64,000 nt of DNA from Symbiodinium natans (Eukaryota; Sar; Dinophyceae; Suessiales; Symbiodiniaceae), in contig CAJNDS010001258.1 in NCBI GenBank assembly GCA_905221605.1, positions 743,357 to 807,356 of the forward strand, read 5' to 3'. Both the position numbers and the translations under genes were made by a program. The notes beneath the pieces were generated by a model. The model ran no database searches and was not told the origin of the DNA. It worked only from the letters and a program-made list of their open reading frames with translations. Positions 33,125 to 43,940 of the stretch are shown here, in pieces. Every line of letters starts with the position of its first letter. Position 1 is the stretch's first letter.

Positions 33125-33306
33125 AACCCAAGCCCTAAACCCTAAACCCTAAACCCTAAACCCTAAACCCTAAACCCTAAACCCTAAACCCTAAACCCTA
33201 AACCCTAAACCCTAAACCCTACTAACCCTAAACCCTAAACCCTAAACCCTAAACCCTAAACCCTAAACCCTAAACCCTAAACCCTAAACCCTAAACCCTA
33301 AACCCG
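33125..33306 (-). repeat. Interstitial telomeric array (CCCTAAA)n
   Basis: About 25 units, perfect apart from one CCCTACTAA near 33218. Confidence 0.95.
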
Positions 33307-33380
33307 AAATGCCAGGAGGTGCAGGGTGAAGGGACGGGCCTGCGTGACTGACTAGGCTTTAGGCTGGCTGGTTCTTAATA

Positions 33381-33753
33381 GGAATGAGGTTAGGGTTTAG
33401 GGTGTAGGGTTAGGGTTTAGGGTTTAGGGTTTAGGGTTTAGGGTTTAGGGTTTAGGGTTTAGGGTTTAGGGTTTAGGGTTTAGGGTTTAGGGTTTAGGGT
33501 TTAGGGTTTAGGGTTTAGGGTTTAGGGTTTAGGGTTTAGGGTTTAGGGTTTAGGGTTTAGGGTTAGGGTTTAGGGTTTAGGGTTTAGGGTTTAGGGTTTA
33601 GGGTTTAGGGTTTAGGGTTTAGGGTTTAGGGTTTAGGGTTTAGGGTTCGGGTTTAGGGTTTAGGGTTTAGGGTTTACGGTTGAGGGTTGAGAGTTTAGGG
33701 TTTACGGCTTAGGGTTTAGGAATTAGGGTTTAGGGTTTAGGAGGGAATGAGGT
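33381..33753 (+). repeat. 353-bp (TTTAGGG)n array flanked by a 10-bp direct repeat
   Basis: The longest ITS in the window, about 48 units, decaying near its 3' end. GGAATGAGGT is at 33381-33390 and again at 33744-33753. Outside lie GGTTCTTAATA on the left and, further right, CCTCATTCCCTACGAAGAACC, which is roughly its reverse complement, so the array may interrupt an older palindromic element. Confidence 0.85.
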
Positions 33754-33854
33754 AACCTACATAGTCCCTTCAAGCGTCTGTATGGGGCCCTCATTCCCTC
33801 ATTCCCTACGAAGAACCAGGGGGGGTGAGGATCACGAGGGGTTGGGGATTCACC

Positions 33855-33972
33855 CTAAACCCTAAACCTAAACCATAAACCCTAAACCCTAAACCCTAAA
33901 CCCTAAACCCTAAACCCTAAACCCTAAACCCTAAACCCTAAACCCTAAACCCTAAACCCTAACCCTAAACCG
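33855..33972 (-). repeat. Interstitial telomeric array (CCCTAAA)n
   Basis: About 16 units; opposite orientation to the array at 33391-33743 and the same as 33125-33306. Confidence 0.95.
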
Positions 33973-34500
33973 TCAATAAGGTTTCGAGGATGGGAGAGGG
34001 AGCCTGAAAGCCCTGTGGAAGTACCAGGGAGGTATCGGTACCTACCGCCCCTTCATGAAACCCCCTCCCTTAAGGGCGATCCCCAAACCCTAAACCCCAG
34101 CCCCCTAACCCTAAGCCCCAAACCCTAAACCCTAAACCCTAAACCTCGAAGGCTCCCCCGGTGCCCTCGTAGAAGGCCTTCTCCGACTGCAACCCTCAAC
34201 CCTTTGTCCCGCCTAGGTAGGACTTTGGGATGTTGCATATTTCTCCTTGGGATGGATTTCGGGTTTAGGGTTTAGGTTTAGGGGTTTCGGGTTTCGGGTT
34301 TAGGGTTTAGGGTTTAGTGTTGGTTATGTTTGAGAATATCTTTATTTCAGATTGCTACCTAAAGAGCCAACCCAGAAGCCCTAAAGCCTAAACTGCAAGC
34401 TTGTCTCTCGAATCCACGACTGCCACGCGCTTGCAAGCACCCAAGCTCCACCGAAGGGGAGATCATAGCAGTCCTTAATAGGGTTTAGGGTTTAGGGTTT

Positions 34501-34588
34501 CCCCCTTATAATGACAATCCTAAATAGGATTATAATTGAGGACACTATGATCACTATGAAGGGCTGTTAGTATAAGGTGGAACATCCC
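34501..34588. mobile_element. Palindromic GGGATGTT-family element broken by telomeric repeats
   Basis: CCCCCTTATAATGACAATCC...GGGCTGTTAGTATAAGGTGGAACATCCC is the element body. The left GGGATGTT end is replaced by TTTAGGGTTTAGGGTTT, and just before that CATAGCAGTCCTTAATAGGG is another element fragment, so a small ITS sits inside element sequence. Confidence 0.65.
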
Positions 34589-34689
34589 AAACCCTGACCA
34601 TGAACCTTAAGCCCCTGAAGCTTTGAGATCAACTTCGTTCTCTATGCAGAATCCCACAGGAGCCGCCCCCTCGTCAACAGAACCCTTTG

Positions 34690-34750
34690 AGGGTTTAGGG
34701 TTTAGGGTTTAGGGTTGAGGGTTTAGGGTTTAGGGTTTAGGGTTTAGGAT
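34690..34750 (+). repeat. Interstitial telomeric array (TTTAGGG)n
   Basis: About eight units with a TTGAGGG variant. Confidence 0.9.
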
Positions 34751-34789
34751 TGAGGGCTTAGAACCCCACATCCCCAAAACCCTAACTCC

Positions 34790-35897
34790 CCAAACTGCAG
34801 GTAAAGGCAAGGGCAAAGGCGCCAAAGCACCTGGTGGATATGCGCCTGCCTGAAAAAGCCAGGAACCAGAGCGTTGGTCTTTGTGAGGCCTTGCAGCTTT
34901 GAAGTTGTTTTTTGTTTTTTTTAGATATCTTGAGGGTTTGATAGTGAGAGCCAGGGTGTTAGCGTGTTAGGGTGGTTGCCTCAAATTAGGGTGCGCTCGG
35001 AAGTTGTCGCATTCGAGTCTCGAACTCTTGTTGCTTCACAACCAGTAGACTCATGTTGCTATGATGCCACATCTTGATTGCTTGTCTAAACGTTGCCGAG
35101 ACTTTTCTAGCATGCTCCACGATTTTGATTTAATCTGGTTGTTTCTTCTTCCTTGGTGCATCGGTTATGTCCTGTGGTGTAGCAAATGCAGCAGTTTTTT
35201 GGGTTTTTGCACCGAACAGCATCAGGCACTCGGCATACAGCGTGGGGAGGCAGGGACCTCAATAAGACTGAGGGTCCTTGATGAGGGGTATTGGGCTTCC
35301 TGGGCGAAGCCATCTGCCTGCACGCCTCTGCGCAACCCTCAAGCTTTGAAAAACCTTGAGTTTGCCCCACAAACCCTGCAAGCTCCAAAAGCCCTAGAAA
35401 GTGATCACCTCATGTGAACCCGAAACACGAAGCTCTAAAGCCCCAACCCCTGGTACCCCAAAGCCCGAAACCCTTTAAACCCGAAAACCCCTTAAAGCCC
35501 CAAAAATACTGTGCCCGGCTTACGGATTTAGGACCTTTGTGCTCTGTCTCATGTGTTTAGCTGGCTGGCCGTTTCTTCCTGAATGCCCCGACACCCTAAA
35601 CAGAGAGAAACCCCAGAGCCAAATTAAGGCCCTCGACACTGAATGAGCATTCAATTCGAGACAACTGAGCTAAACAACCACTCCACACCCTGAACCTCAA
35701 CCCTACACCGCCCCTGCAGATTTCGGCTTGTGCAGGGGCATCACCACCAAATGTCTTCAAGCCTCTGATCTCGCAACCTGCAGCCCCAACCCAAAGACGC
35801 AAAGCCCCCTCATCCAAACCTTGAACTTAAATCCCCAAAACACCCACCCCCACCCCCCCAAACCCCTGCTCCGTAGTTTCGAAGCCACTGGGCTGTG
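34790..35897. other. Upstream region of the membrane/CWC gene
   Basis: Mostly ITS-free. The frame at 35061-35417 is open but has no recognisable features. Nothing else called. Confidence 0.4.
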
Positions 35898-38800
35898 ATG
35901 GCTCGGCCTTCTCAGTCGGAAGAGTTGCCGCGGGAGGGCATAGAGTTGGCGTCAAAGCCATCTCAAGAGGAAGAGGCACAGTGATGTGGTTTCGAGTTCT
36001 GGTTTGGCTGAGGGTCCAAGGCGTTGGCTTGAGTCACTTTGAGAACACTGGGCTTGAAATTCCAGAAGGTTTATACATGTTTGGTGTTCAGGATGCACGC
36101 ATTGAAGGCTTCAGGCTTTGCACTTTTTGACTGTGGCCAAAGGCATGCGCGCCGCGGCGGCGGTCCACCATCGCGGAGAACGATTCTCTTCCCTCAGTTG
36201 TATGGCTTTGGCTGGATGGGGGGCAGGGCTTTGGGGCTTTGACATAGCTGCAACTGTCAGGTTGTTCTGCCACAAGATTCCTTAGACCCGCGTTTTGGCA
36301 CAGGATGCGTAGAGTCTACTGAAACAGCAAGTCGGACGGACAGTCTTGGTATCTTTTGTGACTTCCGACCTGAAAAAGAGGTTAGGCTTTTCTGCGCCAG
36401 TCAAGTCATGATCGAAGGATGTGGGAAACCTTGACAATCAAATCACTGGAAAGGCCAAAAGGGCCAGACTGGCAGTCAGACTGGCATTGGGCATGTACAC
36501 TTTGGGGCGAATTTTGGCGAACGTGGCTGTTTCTGGAGGCTTTTCGCTTGTCTCGCTTGACGGCATTGCCAGGCCTCTCATCACTGGATTGGGACTCTGG
36601 TCCTTCCTGTACAATGAACGTTTTTGTGCTGAATGGCAGCAGCATGTTTGGAGCTGGCGCCAGGTGCTTCTGCTGTCCGTGTTCCTATTTGATGAGAGTT
36701 GCTTTGCCCTGGGAACAGTCAATTCTTTTTCCATGCTCTTCCTTTGGCAGCTTGGCTCCAATATGATCTACCTGTTTCTGACCAACCTCATGCTGGAGTC
36801 ATTGGCGTGGGATAGAGTGGCTCGAATTGGCAATCTAGCTCTGCCAGTGGTTGCGGCCGCGGGAGCTCTGGGCGCGACTCTCTGCGTTCTCGGTTCTAGA
36901 GGCATAGCCAATCTGACCGCGGTTGCTGCCTTAAACCTCTGCATGTGGCTGGACTTGCTTATTGCGCTACTGCAGCTTTCCTGCCTTGCAGTGGCAGCCA
37001 CACAGGCTTTTCACATTGCTGGGCGTCAGGATGTTGAAGCCGTCAGACGGCGTGGTTGGCACATAGTGTTCGTTCTTGTCTTGACCGCAGCCGGATCAGT
37101 TGCAAGTCTTGGCGCCTTGAGCTGCTCACAGCAGAACATGGTATCCCTGCTTGCAAGTCACCACTGCTCCATGACGATGGTGACAGCTAGCATTGGTCTT
37201 CTAATCTGTAGAGCTGTGCTGCTCAGCGGAATGGTAGGGCCGCAACTTCGGATGCACACGACCACAGCCTTCGGATCCAGAGTGTTTGGGCCCAGGGCAT
37301 GGGTCAGGCTCATGGAAGCTTCGGAACTTCTTTCCCAGATGTATGGCTTCAATGTCCATTTGTCTCATGATGTCACGAGACTTATTTCCTTCCAAGGGAG
37401 GATAAATCATTCGGCCAGCGACTGCATTGTTTCATTTCCCGGCATGTATGCCAAGCTGTGGGATGAAGCAGTCTCAGGTTGCTTTGAAGAGGACCTGCCC
37501 TCTGTGGCCTGCGTCTTCTTGACAGATGGCGAATTTGGATTGGGCCAGCACTGTAAGAACCCAGAGCAGCCAGGCAGATGTTGGTGTCAAGAAATTTATG
37601 GCAAGTTACCGGCATACTTGTATCTCGCGGTTCGAGACATCACAGGCGAATCATTCGTCAATGGCAACCTGTTATCCGTCGCAAGGGCTCGTGCACAGGC
37701 CATGGGTCAGCATTTTCTCGTGAAACAGGCTGATGGTGTAGAGTGGGAGCGCGAACTGCTAGCGGCCACTCAAGATGCAGAATGGCGATGTGCGGCAAAC
37801 AATGCAAGAGCTCCTTGGGGTTGTCAATGGTTCGAGGAATGGCGGAAGAATGTCCACAGGGCAGTGGAGCTCGGGCAGACCCTGCACGTATTTTATTTCG
37901 AAGGTATGAAAGGGCAAGGCAAAATGCATTGGAACCAGCTGTGCAACGAGGGGGCCAAGGAAGAGTCTCGGAAGTGCAGTGGCCTTGGCGCTTCTCAGAC
38001 GGCCGAAGTCGCCTACCTTGACAAGATGGGCTTCTCTTACATGGAGCACGACGTCTTGGAGCTCGAGGCATATTTGCTCCAATCGTTTCTTTGTGCTTAT
38101 CATTTGCTTCTTCTTCAAGCCTAAATTCCCAATCGCGAAACGAGAGGGTTGCCTCGAGCCACTATCGGTTTAGATGCTTAGGTGAGGCATTGCGCTGGCA
38201 CCAAGCACGGCGCTCTGGTTCTTGAATTTCACTTTATTTAGTCATGAGGGCCCGTAGTTATCCGTAGTTCATGTCTGTTGCTCACGAAGGCGTTTTTGGC
38301 CACGGGCTTCTTCTTGACGAGCGCTTCCAAGCGAATCGCTTTTCCTGGACGGATCAGTGAACGCTCCAAGGACTGTGTGGTTTCGTTCCCTGGAAAATAT
38401 AGTCATGAGTGGGACGCAGCAGTCTCAGCAGCTAGCAAGCAACAAGACGACATGTCGTTGGCCTGTGTCTTTCTGACGGACAGGGCCTCCGGTCTGGGAT
38501 TGCACGCCGATAATCCAGACACGCCAGGCAAGTGCTGGTGCCATGCCATTTATGGTAGAATGGCGGCGAAAGACTACGTCAGCAAGGTTGATCTTAGCAA
38601 GGCCACGAGGGAAGAGCTGGAATTCAAGACAGCTGATGCCGAAGCTATGGGGCTGTGTTTAGTTGTCAAGACCCAAGCTGACACAGAGTTGAAGTGGCGT
38701 GCGAAGGTGCAGATGGCCACTCAAGATGCAGAATGGCGATGTGCGGCAAACAATGCAAGAGCTCCTTGGGGTTGTCAATGGTTCGAGGAATGGCGGAAGA

Positions 38801-39120
38801 ATGTCCACAGGGCAGTGGAGCTCGAGCAGACCCTGCACGTATTTTATTTCGAAGGTATGAAAGGGCAAGGCAAAATGCATTGGAACCAGCTGTGCAACGA
38901 GGGGGCCAAGGAAGAGTCTCGGAAGTGCAGTGGCCTTGGCGCTTCTCAGACGGCCGAAGTCGCCTACCTTGACAAGATGGGCTTCTCTTACATTGAACAT
39001 GATATCACGGAGTTTGAGCCTATGCTTCAGAGTGCATTCGGCCGCTTCCAGGCTGCTGTGCGCCGTTCAATACATAGGCTTGCCAGCTTGCTGACGCAAC
39101 CGAACCTTTTTGAGGAATGA
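35898..39120 (+). CDS. Multi-pass membrane protein with two novel CWC domains
   Basis: Best-supported coding parts are 36418-38067 and 38290-39120. Read together through an inferred GC-AG intron (38068-38289) they stay in frame and give about 825 residues. The first in-frame ATG is at 36493; a possible first exon (35898-35975, MARPSQSEELPREGIELA, GC donor) is speculative. Roughly the first 270 residues hold six to eight hydrophobic helices (for example QVLLLSVFLF at 36661, SMLFLWQLGSNMIYLFLTNL at 36730, LALPVVAAAGALGATLCVLG near 36837, HIVFVLVLTAAGSVASLGAL near 37060, MTMVTASIGLLICRAVLL near 37171). Two copies of the domain also found at 13-16 kb follow: SFPGMY near 37435 with GRCWC at 37576-37587, and SFPGKY near 38385 with GKCWC at 38530-38541, each with WGCQWF, GMKGQGK and GLGASQ. 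It may be a receptor-like or scaffold protein; no family known to me. Confidence 0.72.
37764..38042 (+). repeat. 279-bp block repeated almost exactly at 38715-38993
   Basis: Only one difference was seen (CTCGGGCAG versus CTCGAGCAG). It encodes the second half of the CWC domain, from ATQDAEWRCAANN to KMGFSY. The sequence on either side is much more diverged between the two domain copies. Confidence 0.92.
38068..38289 (+). other. Inferred intron (222 bp, GC-AG)
   Basis: GAG|GCATAT donor and ACGAAG|GCG acceptor preserve phase 0 and replace an in-frame stop at 38122-38124. The downstream frame has no ATG near its beginning (only TTG), which supports its being an exon. GC donors and a G after the acceptor are known features of dinoflagellate introns. 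If not spliced, the first protein would end in a hydrophobic tail (FLCAYHLLLLQA). Confidence 0.5.
38715..38993 (+). repeat. Second copy of the 279-bp block
   Basis: See 37764-38042; offset 951 bp, same orientation and same reading frame in its own exon. Confidence 0.92.
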
Positions 39121-40122
39121 TGATGCCGCGCACTAAGCACTAGTACTTGGAGACCTCGAGCAACGCCACCCCGCACAAAAGTTTGGCCTCAGGGCATGCA
39201 ACGGGGACATACTCACATCAAGAAGTTGATGGATCTACCTGGGATACGATGTTCTCTAAGGCTGCGTGTTGTTGGCATGCGGCGTGGGTTCCACACGATC
39301 GGGGAGGTGTCTTTTGTGCTCACGATTTGGCTCCATGCGATCATCATGATCGAATCATATTTTAGGGGTAACGGTGCGCAGTTGGCACTTGCAAGTGTCA
39401 GGGGCAGAAATGTCAGCGTCGTGTCGTTTTGTGCCGTGTGGTGTGCTGGGAAAGGCGAGGCACATCCCCAGTTCGGCTCGCCGGTGCTTTGCTCAAATGC
39501 GTCAACGCTCTATAGAGGCAAACTCATAGGGAAAAATGGTTCACGATGCGTCCTCTCAACATTGCAGCACATCTGGGCATCCCCCCTTGACACCCTAAGC
39601 TTTACATCCAAAGATCTAAACCCTGAAGGCCCTAAACCCGCAACCCTGCCCTTCTCCCCATGAAAAAAGGAACACCCCAAGAAAAAAGCAGTCACAATTC
39701 GCGCAGTTTCGGCTCACTTTTGGGGACGCGTAGGGGAGGGCGTTGTTGCGCAGCAACATGCCGAGCGTCCCAGGCCCTCTTGCTGAGCGATGCCGGGCCA
39801 TCCTTATTTACCCGAGTTTGTCGTAGCGATGCTCTTTCGGTTTAGGGTTTACGGTTTAGGGTTTAGGGTTTAGGGTTTAGGGTTTCGAGGGGTTACAAGA
39901 TGTGTAACTGTGCTTCCTAGCAGATTGTGGAGTTTCACCCCTTCGTAAAGTGGAAACCTTGAGAAGGGGAGGACATTCGGTCTCCACACGTGTGTAGGCT
40001 GTAGGTTGGGTTTTAGGGTTTAGGGCCTCAGGGCTGTGATTTCTCGACGTTTCCGGTCTCAGCGTTTGTTGCAGGTTGTGCAGTGGCCTTGGCGGCCGAC
40101 CTTTGACGAGAGCTTTAGCGTG

Positions 40123-40208
40123 TTGGTCGCCCAGTGGTACCCTTTTCCCTTTTTTGGGGTTCAAGGTTCCCTTATAAAGTAAGCAACACAAAAAAGGGTG
40201 CCCTTATT
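40123..40208 (+). repeat. Dispersed repeat TTGGTCGCCCAGTGGTACCC, copy 1
   Basis: Starts TTGGTCGCCCAGTGGTAC and ends CAAAAAAGGGTGCCCTTATT; the middle is CCTTTTCCC...TATAAAGTAAGC. Its counterpart at 47059-47137 keeps both ends but has CCCTAAA repeats in place of the middle. Confidence 0.6.
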
Positions 40209-41493
40209 ATCATATGGTTAGTGGGCTACTAAGGCATTGTCCAGGACAAGATCTGGCGAGGTCTTTGGCATCGACCGCCTTGAGGAAAAAGCCAAAGCTC
40301 TGCCGCCCAACTTGAAATTTGGATCCGAAATCCTCAACCCTAAATCCGAAACCCTAAACCCTAAACCCTAAACCCTAAGGTCCTTGGGAGTTCTCGTCCC
40401 CCCATGTGTTGACTCCTCCAGCTTAGGCCGCCCTGGTGTCCTATATTGGGGACACGTTCGGGTGTGCGCGAGTGCGAGCAGAAGCTACTCCGGAGTGAAC
40501 GAGCTTGGTGGCCTTGTCGAGCCACACGGGCGGAGCTTCAAAAGCTGTATTCGGTGGAGGAGAACAGAAGTTGCAGTTGCTGCAGGTGCTTTTGGCGACC
40601 CAAAGCAGCTGCCCCGGCTCCAACGAAGCATCGAAGGCCTTTCGCTGCGAGGCGTCGCGTGTTCGCTTGGTTCACAGCCTTGAGAAGTTGAGGAAGCCGC
40701 TTTGAGAGCGCAGGCGTCTGTGCAGTGAGCTCCGCAAAGTGTGCGAGATGACTCAGACTTGGACACCCAAAAGGCAGATCCCCCCCCACTCCATCTGACA
40801 AGAGGTGCCAGTTTAGCTGCTGGAAGGGCTGAGCAGATTGCAAGGGAACGAATCGCGTGTCGCGTGTGAGGCAGTTAGGATTGCCCTGCGAAAGGCGAGC
40901 CCGGACCTAGGCAAGATGGCCAGGGCCAGATAAACCCAAGCAGGGCGCGGCCTCCACACCAGTGTCACTTTAGAAAAACCACCGAAAACACCTCTGCAAA
41001 GTTCAGGGCTTCTGTTCAGTCTGTTCAGAGTCGCTTCAGCCCCCAAAGCGCCACCATGAGCTAGGGCCATGTGAGGTGGCGATGCTGTGGGGTCGTTTCA
41101 GCATGCTTCGGAAGGGAGTCGGCCCAGTCCGGTTCTGCCCGTTCTCCCGGCCTTCCCCCATGCAAGAAGATGCAAGCTTGAGTGACCCTAAACCCTAAAC
41201 CCCTAAACCCTAAACCCTAAACCCTAAAGCCTCCTTGAGGGCACGCCCATGCAAGCTGGCGGCACCGCTTATCAAAGCCCAGCCCTGCTCTCGCATGCAC
41301 ACTGGATGGCGGCTATGTCCAGCTTCCATGTCTAGGAAGACCCCTGCGGCACGCAAAGGATGTGCTGGCTCATGCCTGCTGTTGCAGCTGGCAGCACAGG
41401 CGGCTTAGACTCAGCGCTCCTCATGTCCAAAGGCTGAAGCCTCTTGGCACAGCTCGCACCACGAGAGGGTGACAGCCCTCCAGCTCGAGGGAA

Positions 41494-42245
41494 TCAGAGA
41501 ATCGGAGTGTAGCTAAAGTTGGGTCTAAGGCCGTCGTCATGTCGCCGAGGTCGTCGGGTCAAGGTTGAGTAGTCATTGCTCCCGCTGCTCCCGCTGTTAA
41601 CGGGCAAGCCCGAAAGGCCTGAACCAAAACAAAAGACATCTACCTGAGCTTGTGAGGGGAACTCTTGTGAGGCCTTCAACGGCAAGTGAGGTCGCGGGTC
41701 CTTAGGGCCGTGCTCCAGCTATCCCACTCTGCCTGGAGGTCCTCGCGGTCCTTGCCTGTACGCTCTCTTGCGTAGGCCGCCTGAAGGGGAAGACGCACGT
41801 CTGCTGCAGCGTCCGCTTCGGGGTGCTCCTCAAAGATGCTAGAGTGGAGTGCAATCTGAGCTGGTTTAAACGGTTGAAGCCCTGCAAGGCGCTCCATCTC
41901 AAACTTGGGCTTCGAGTGCAGATGAAGACTCGGTAACTTAAGGGCGCAAGGACAGGTGCACAGCTTCACCTACCCTGATTCCACCATACTCTCAGCCACA
42001 TAGATGAGGTCGGCATATCCAGTTTGGCTCATCATGCGCGGCTCCAGTGGCACCGAAGCCACCTCATCCATGCCATATTCGCTTGAAGCACATGGGCACA
42101 GTGTGCTCCCCACCAAAGGTGGAATGGCGGCTCTGACTAGGCGACACCGTCTAGGCGTTTTAGATAGCATCGGTGTGGCAAGGGTCCTGTAAGAAATGTC
42201 TTTGCTTTTCAGGTGCATTCTGCCTCTGACCTGATCGCCTACCAC
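41494..42245 (-). CDS. Possible multi-exon gene, unrecognised
   Basis: Three consecutive minus-strand open stretches read protein-like: 42245-41970 (contains YGMDEVASVPLEPRMMSQTG), 41969-41676 (contains KFEMERLAGLQPFKPAQIAL and AYARERTGKDREDLQAEWDS) and 41685-41494. An intron near the TCAG|GTAGGTGAAG junction at about 41969 would link the first two. However, the plus strand at 42215-42347 also reads protein-like (SDLIAYHDLDLSRQLQLILE), and a GTAAG...TTTTCAG pair at 42189-42212 could serve plus-strand splicing, so strand and model are uncertain. Confidence 0.25.
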
Positions 42246-42559
42246 GATCTTGACCTATCGAGACAACTTCAACTCATCTTGGAATCATGCGAAGCGTTCC
42301 ATATCCGTCCTCCCATAGACATCCGCAGGAACATACTTGGCCCTTGAACACATCTGGGACGGTTTGTGGAGCTGTGGCTACTTCCGCCTCGGCACTTTCA
42401 TCGCACCACTCTCTGCAGCTTCCCACATGCGCTGGGACTGCTAACCCTAAACCCGAAACCCTAAACCGTGTATGATGCTCCCTCCATGCGGGCGCTCTGC
42501 AATGCAAGCAGAATTCGGACCTCCGCCTCCTCCTCCGCCTCCGCGCCATCCTGCCAGAG

Positions 42560-42705
42560 CCTCAGGGTTTTGGGGTTTGGGGTTTAGGGTTTAGGGTTTA
42601 GGGCTTAGGGTTTAGGGTTTAGGGTTTAGGGGCCAGGGTTTAGGGTTTAGGGTCTAGGGTTTGGGGTTTAGGGTTTAGGGAGTAGGGGCTAGGGTTTAGG
42701 GCCTC
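42560..42705 (+). repeat. Interstitial telomeric array with variants
   Basis: TTTAGGG with TTTGGGG, CTTAGGG and GTCTAGGG variants. Confidence 0.88.
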
Positions 42706-42810
42706 GGCGTGTTGCTGGGATCCATTGGAAATCAGGACTCTGTGGGTTTTCTCTGGGAGGTTGCTGTGAAGCACAGATGTCAGCTCGAAGCCACCGTAGG
42801 GGTGCCTTAG

Positions 42811-42955
42811 CTTATAGGGTTCTTAAGGGGGGGGAGGTTCAAACAGGGTACCTAGGGAACCTTAGGGAAGCTTAGGGAGGCTTAGGGAGTAGTGGGGAGT
42901 ATTAGGGAACCTTGGGTTACCTACCCCCCTTGAATCCCCCTCAAGAACCCCATAA
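42811..42955. mobile_element. Fold-back element TTATAGGGTTCTTAAG
   Basis: CTTATAGGGTTCTTAAGGGG...GGTTCAA on the left and TTGAATCCCCCTCAAGAACCCCATAA on the right are complementary; the interior carries CTTAGGGA repeats. Half copy at 7600-7680 on the opposite strand. Confidence 0.65.
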
Positions 42956-43121
42956 TTAGCAAACAGCCTGGCATCTATCAAAGGTATCTTTGGTTGCCAC
43001 AGATTCTCCACTGGTTGCACCCGGCCTGGTACCTGCAGGTCTCTTCAGCGTAACATGGACATGAAGCACATCGGCCATGTGACAATGCGCCTCGGATTCT
43101 GGAAGCTTAGGGGAGTCTAAC

Positions 43122-43232
43122 CTTTGTGGTACTTTGCTGTAACTTTAGATCCTTACCCTTTTTGGTTTATTGGGTTTCTGATTAAGGCAGCTAAAGGTTT
43201 AATTTATAGCTACCCTCCTGAGTGCAGCCAAG
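43122..43232 (+). repeat. Dispersed ~112-bp repeat, copy 2
   Basis: CTTTGTGGTACTTTGCTGTA...TTTAATTTATAGCTACCCTCCTGAGTGCAGCCAAG; near full-length match to 27732-27843. Confidence 0.75.
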
Positions 43233-43566
43233 TAACGGTGAACTTTCTGCATGTTTCGGAGGGCTTCTTCTTTGGCTTGAGGCCCTGGAAGGTGTCGGCT
43301 TGTTCATCGTGAGATATTCTTGAACTTGGTTTCTGTGTTTCTGTGACATGTTGAGCGCGCTGGAGCGTGTACGCATGCCGCGGTCGACGTGCTCACGAAA
43401 CGAAGCCAAGCAGGGTGTTGTTCAAGTCGACCTGTTCACAGGCCTCTACTGCAGTATAGTTTCATCCCCTCCCCCTATTATTAAACCTCCCCTAATTAAC
43501 CCCCAGTATTCAATACTCCCATTGTAGTTATGTTGGGCATTGCGGCCGCGTTCCGCGACTGCAGGC

Positions 43567-43940
43567 CGAGTACGCCCGAGTACGCCCGAGTACGCCCGAG
43601 TATGCCCGAGTACGCCCGAGTGCGCCCGAGTACGCCCGAGTGCGCCCGAGTGCGCCCGAGTACGCCCGAGTGCGCCCGAGTACGCCCGAGTACGCCCGAG
43701 TACGCCCGAGTGCGCCCGAGTACGCCCGAGTACGCCCGAGTACGCCCGAGTCATACCCGGTCATACCCGGTCATACCCGGGCATGCCCGGTCATGCCCGG
43801 TCATACCCGGTCATACCCCGTCATACCCGGTCATACCCGGTCATACCCGGTCATACCCGGTCATACCCGGGCATACCCGGTCATACCCGGGCATACCCGG
43901 TCATACCGGGTGTCATACCCGGTCATACCCGGGCATACCA
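43567..43940. repeat. Two-phase 10-bp minisatellite
   Basis: About 18 copies of CGAGTACGCC or CGAGTGCGCC (43567-43750) switch abruptly into about 18 copies of CGGTCATACC or CGGGCATACC (43751-43940). Thirty bases are ten codons, so all frames stay open; the Pro/Arg/Tyr peptides are artefacts. A 9-bp inverted repeat, CGCGACTGC (43554-43562) and GCAGTCGCG (43955-43963), brackets the array. Confidence 0.95.

Larger units (their letters stand above)
39121..43100. other. Mixed region: ITS, dispersed repeats, possible exons
   Basis: After the membrane gene there is unique sequence to about 39600. ITS blocks at 39837-39890, 40345-40380 and 41187-41230. The frames at 40384-40700 overlap on both strands and cannot be chosen between. 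Exon-like stretches at 41494-42250 are listed separately. Confidence 0.4.

Noticed and set aside
37743-38021. Secondary-frame ORFs in the membrane gene
   Set aside because: They are shadows of the main frame; the same shadow appears at 38694-38972 only because the 279-bp block is duplicated.
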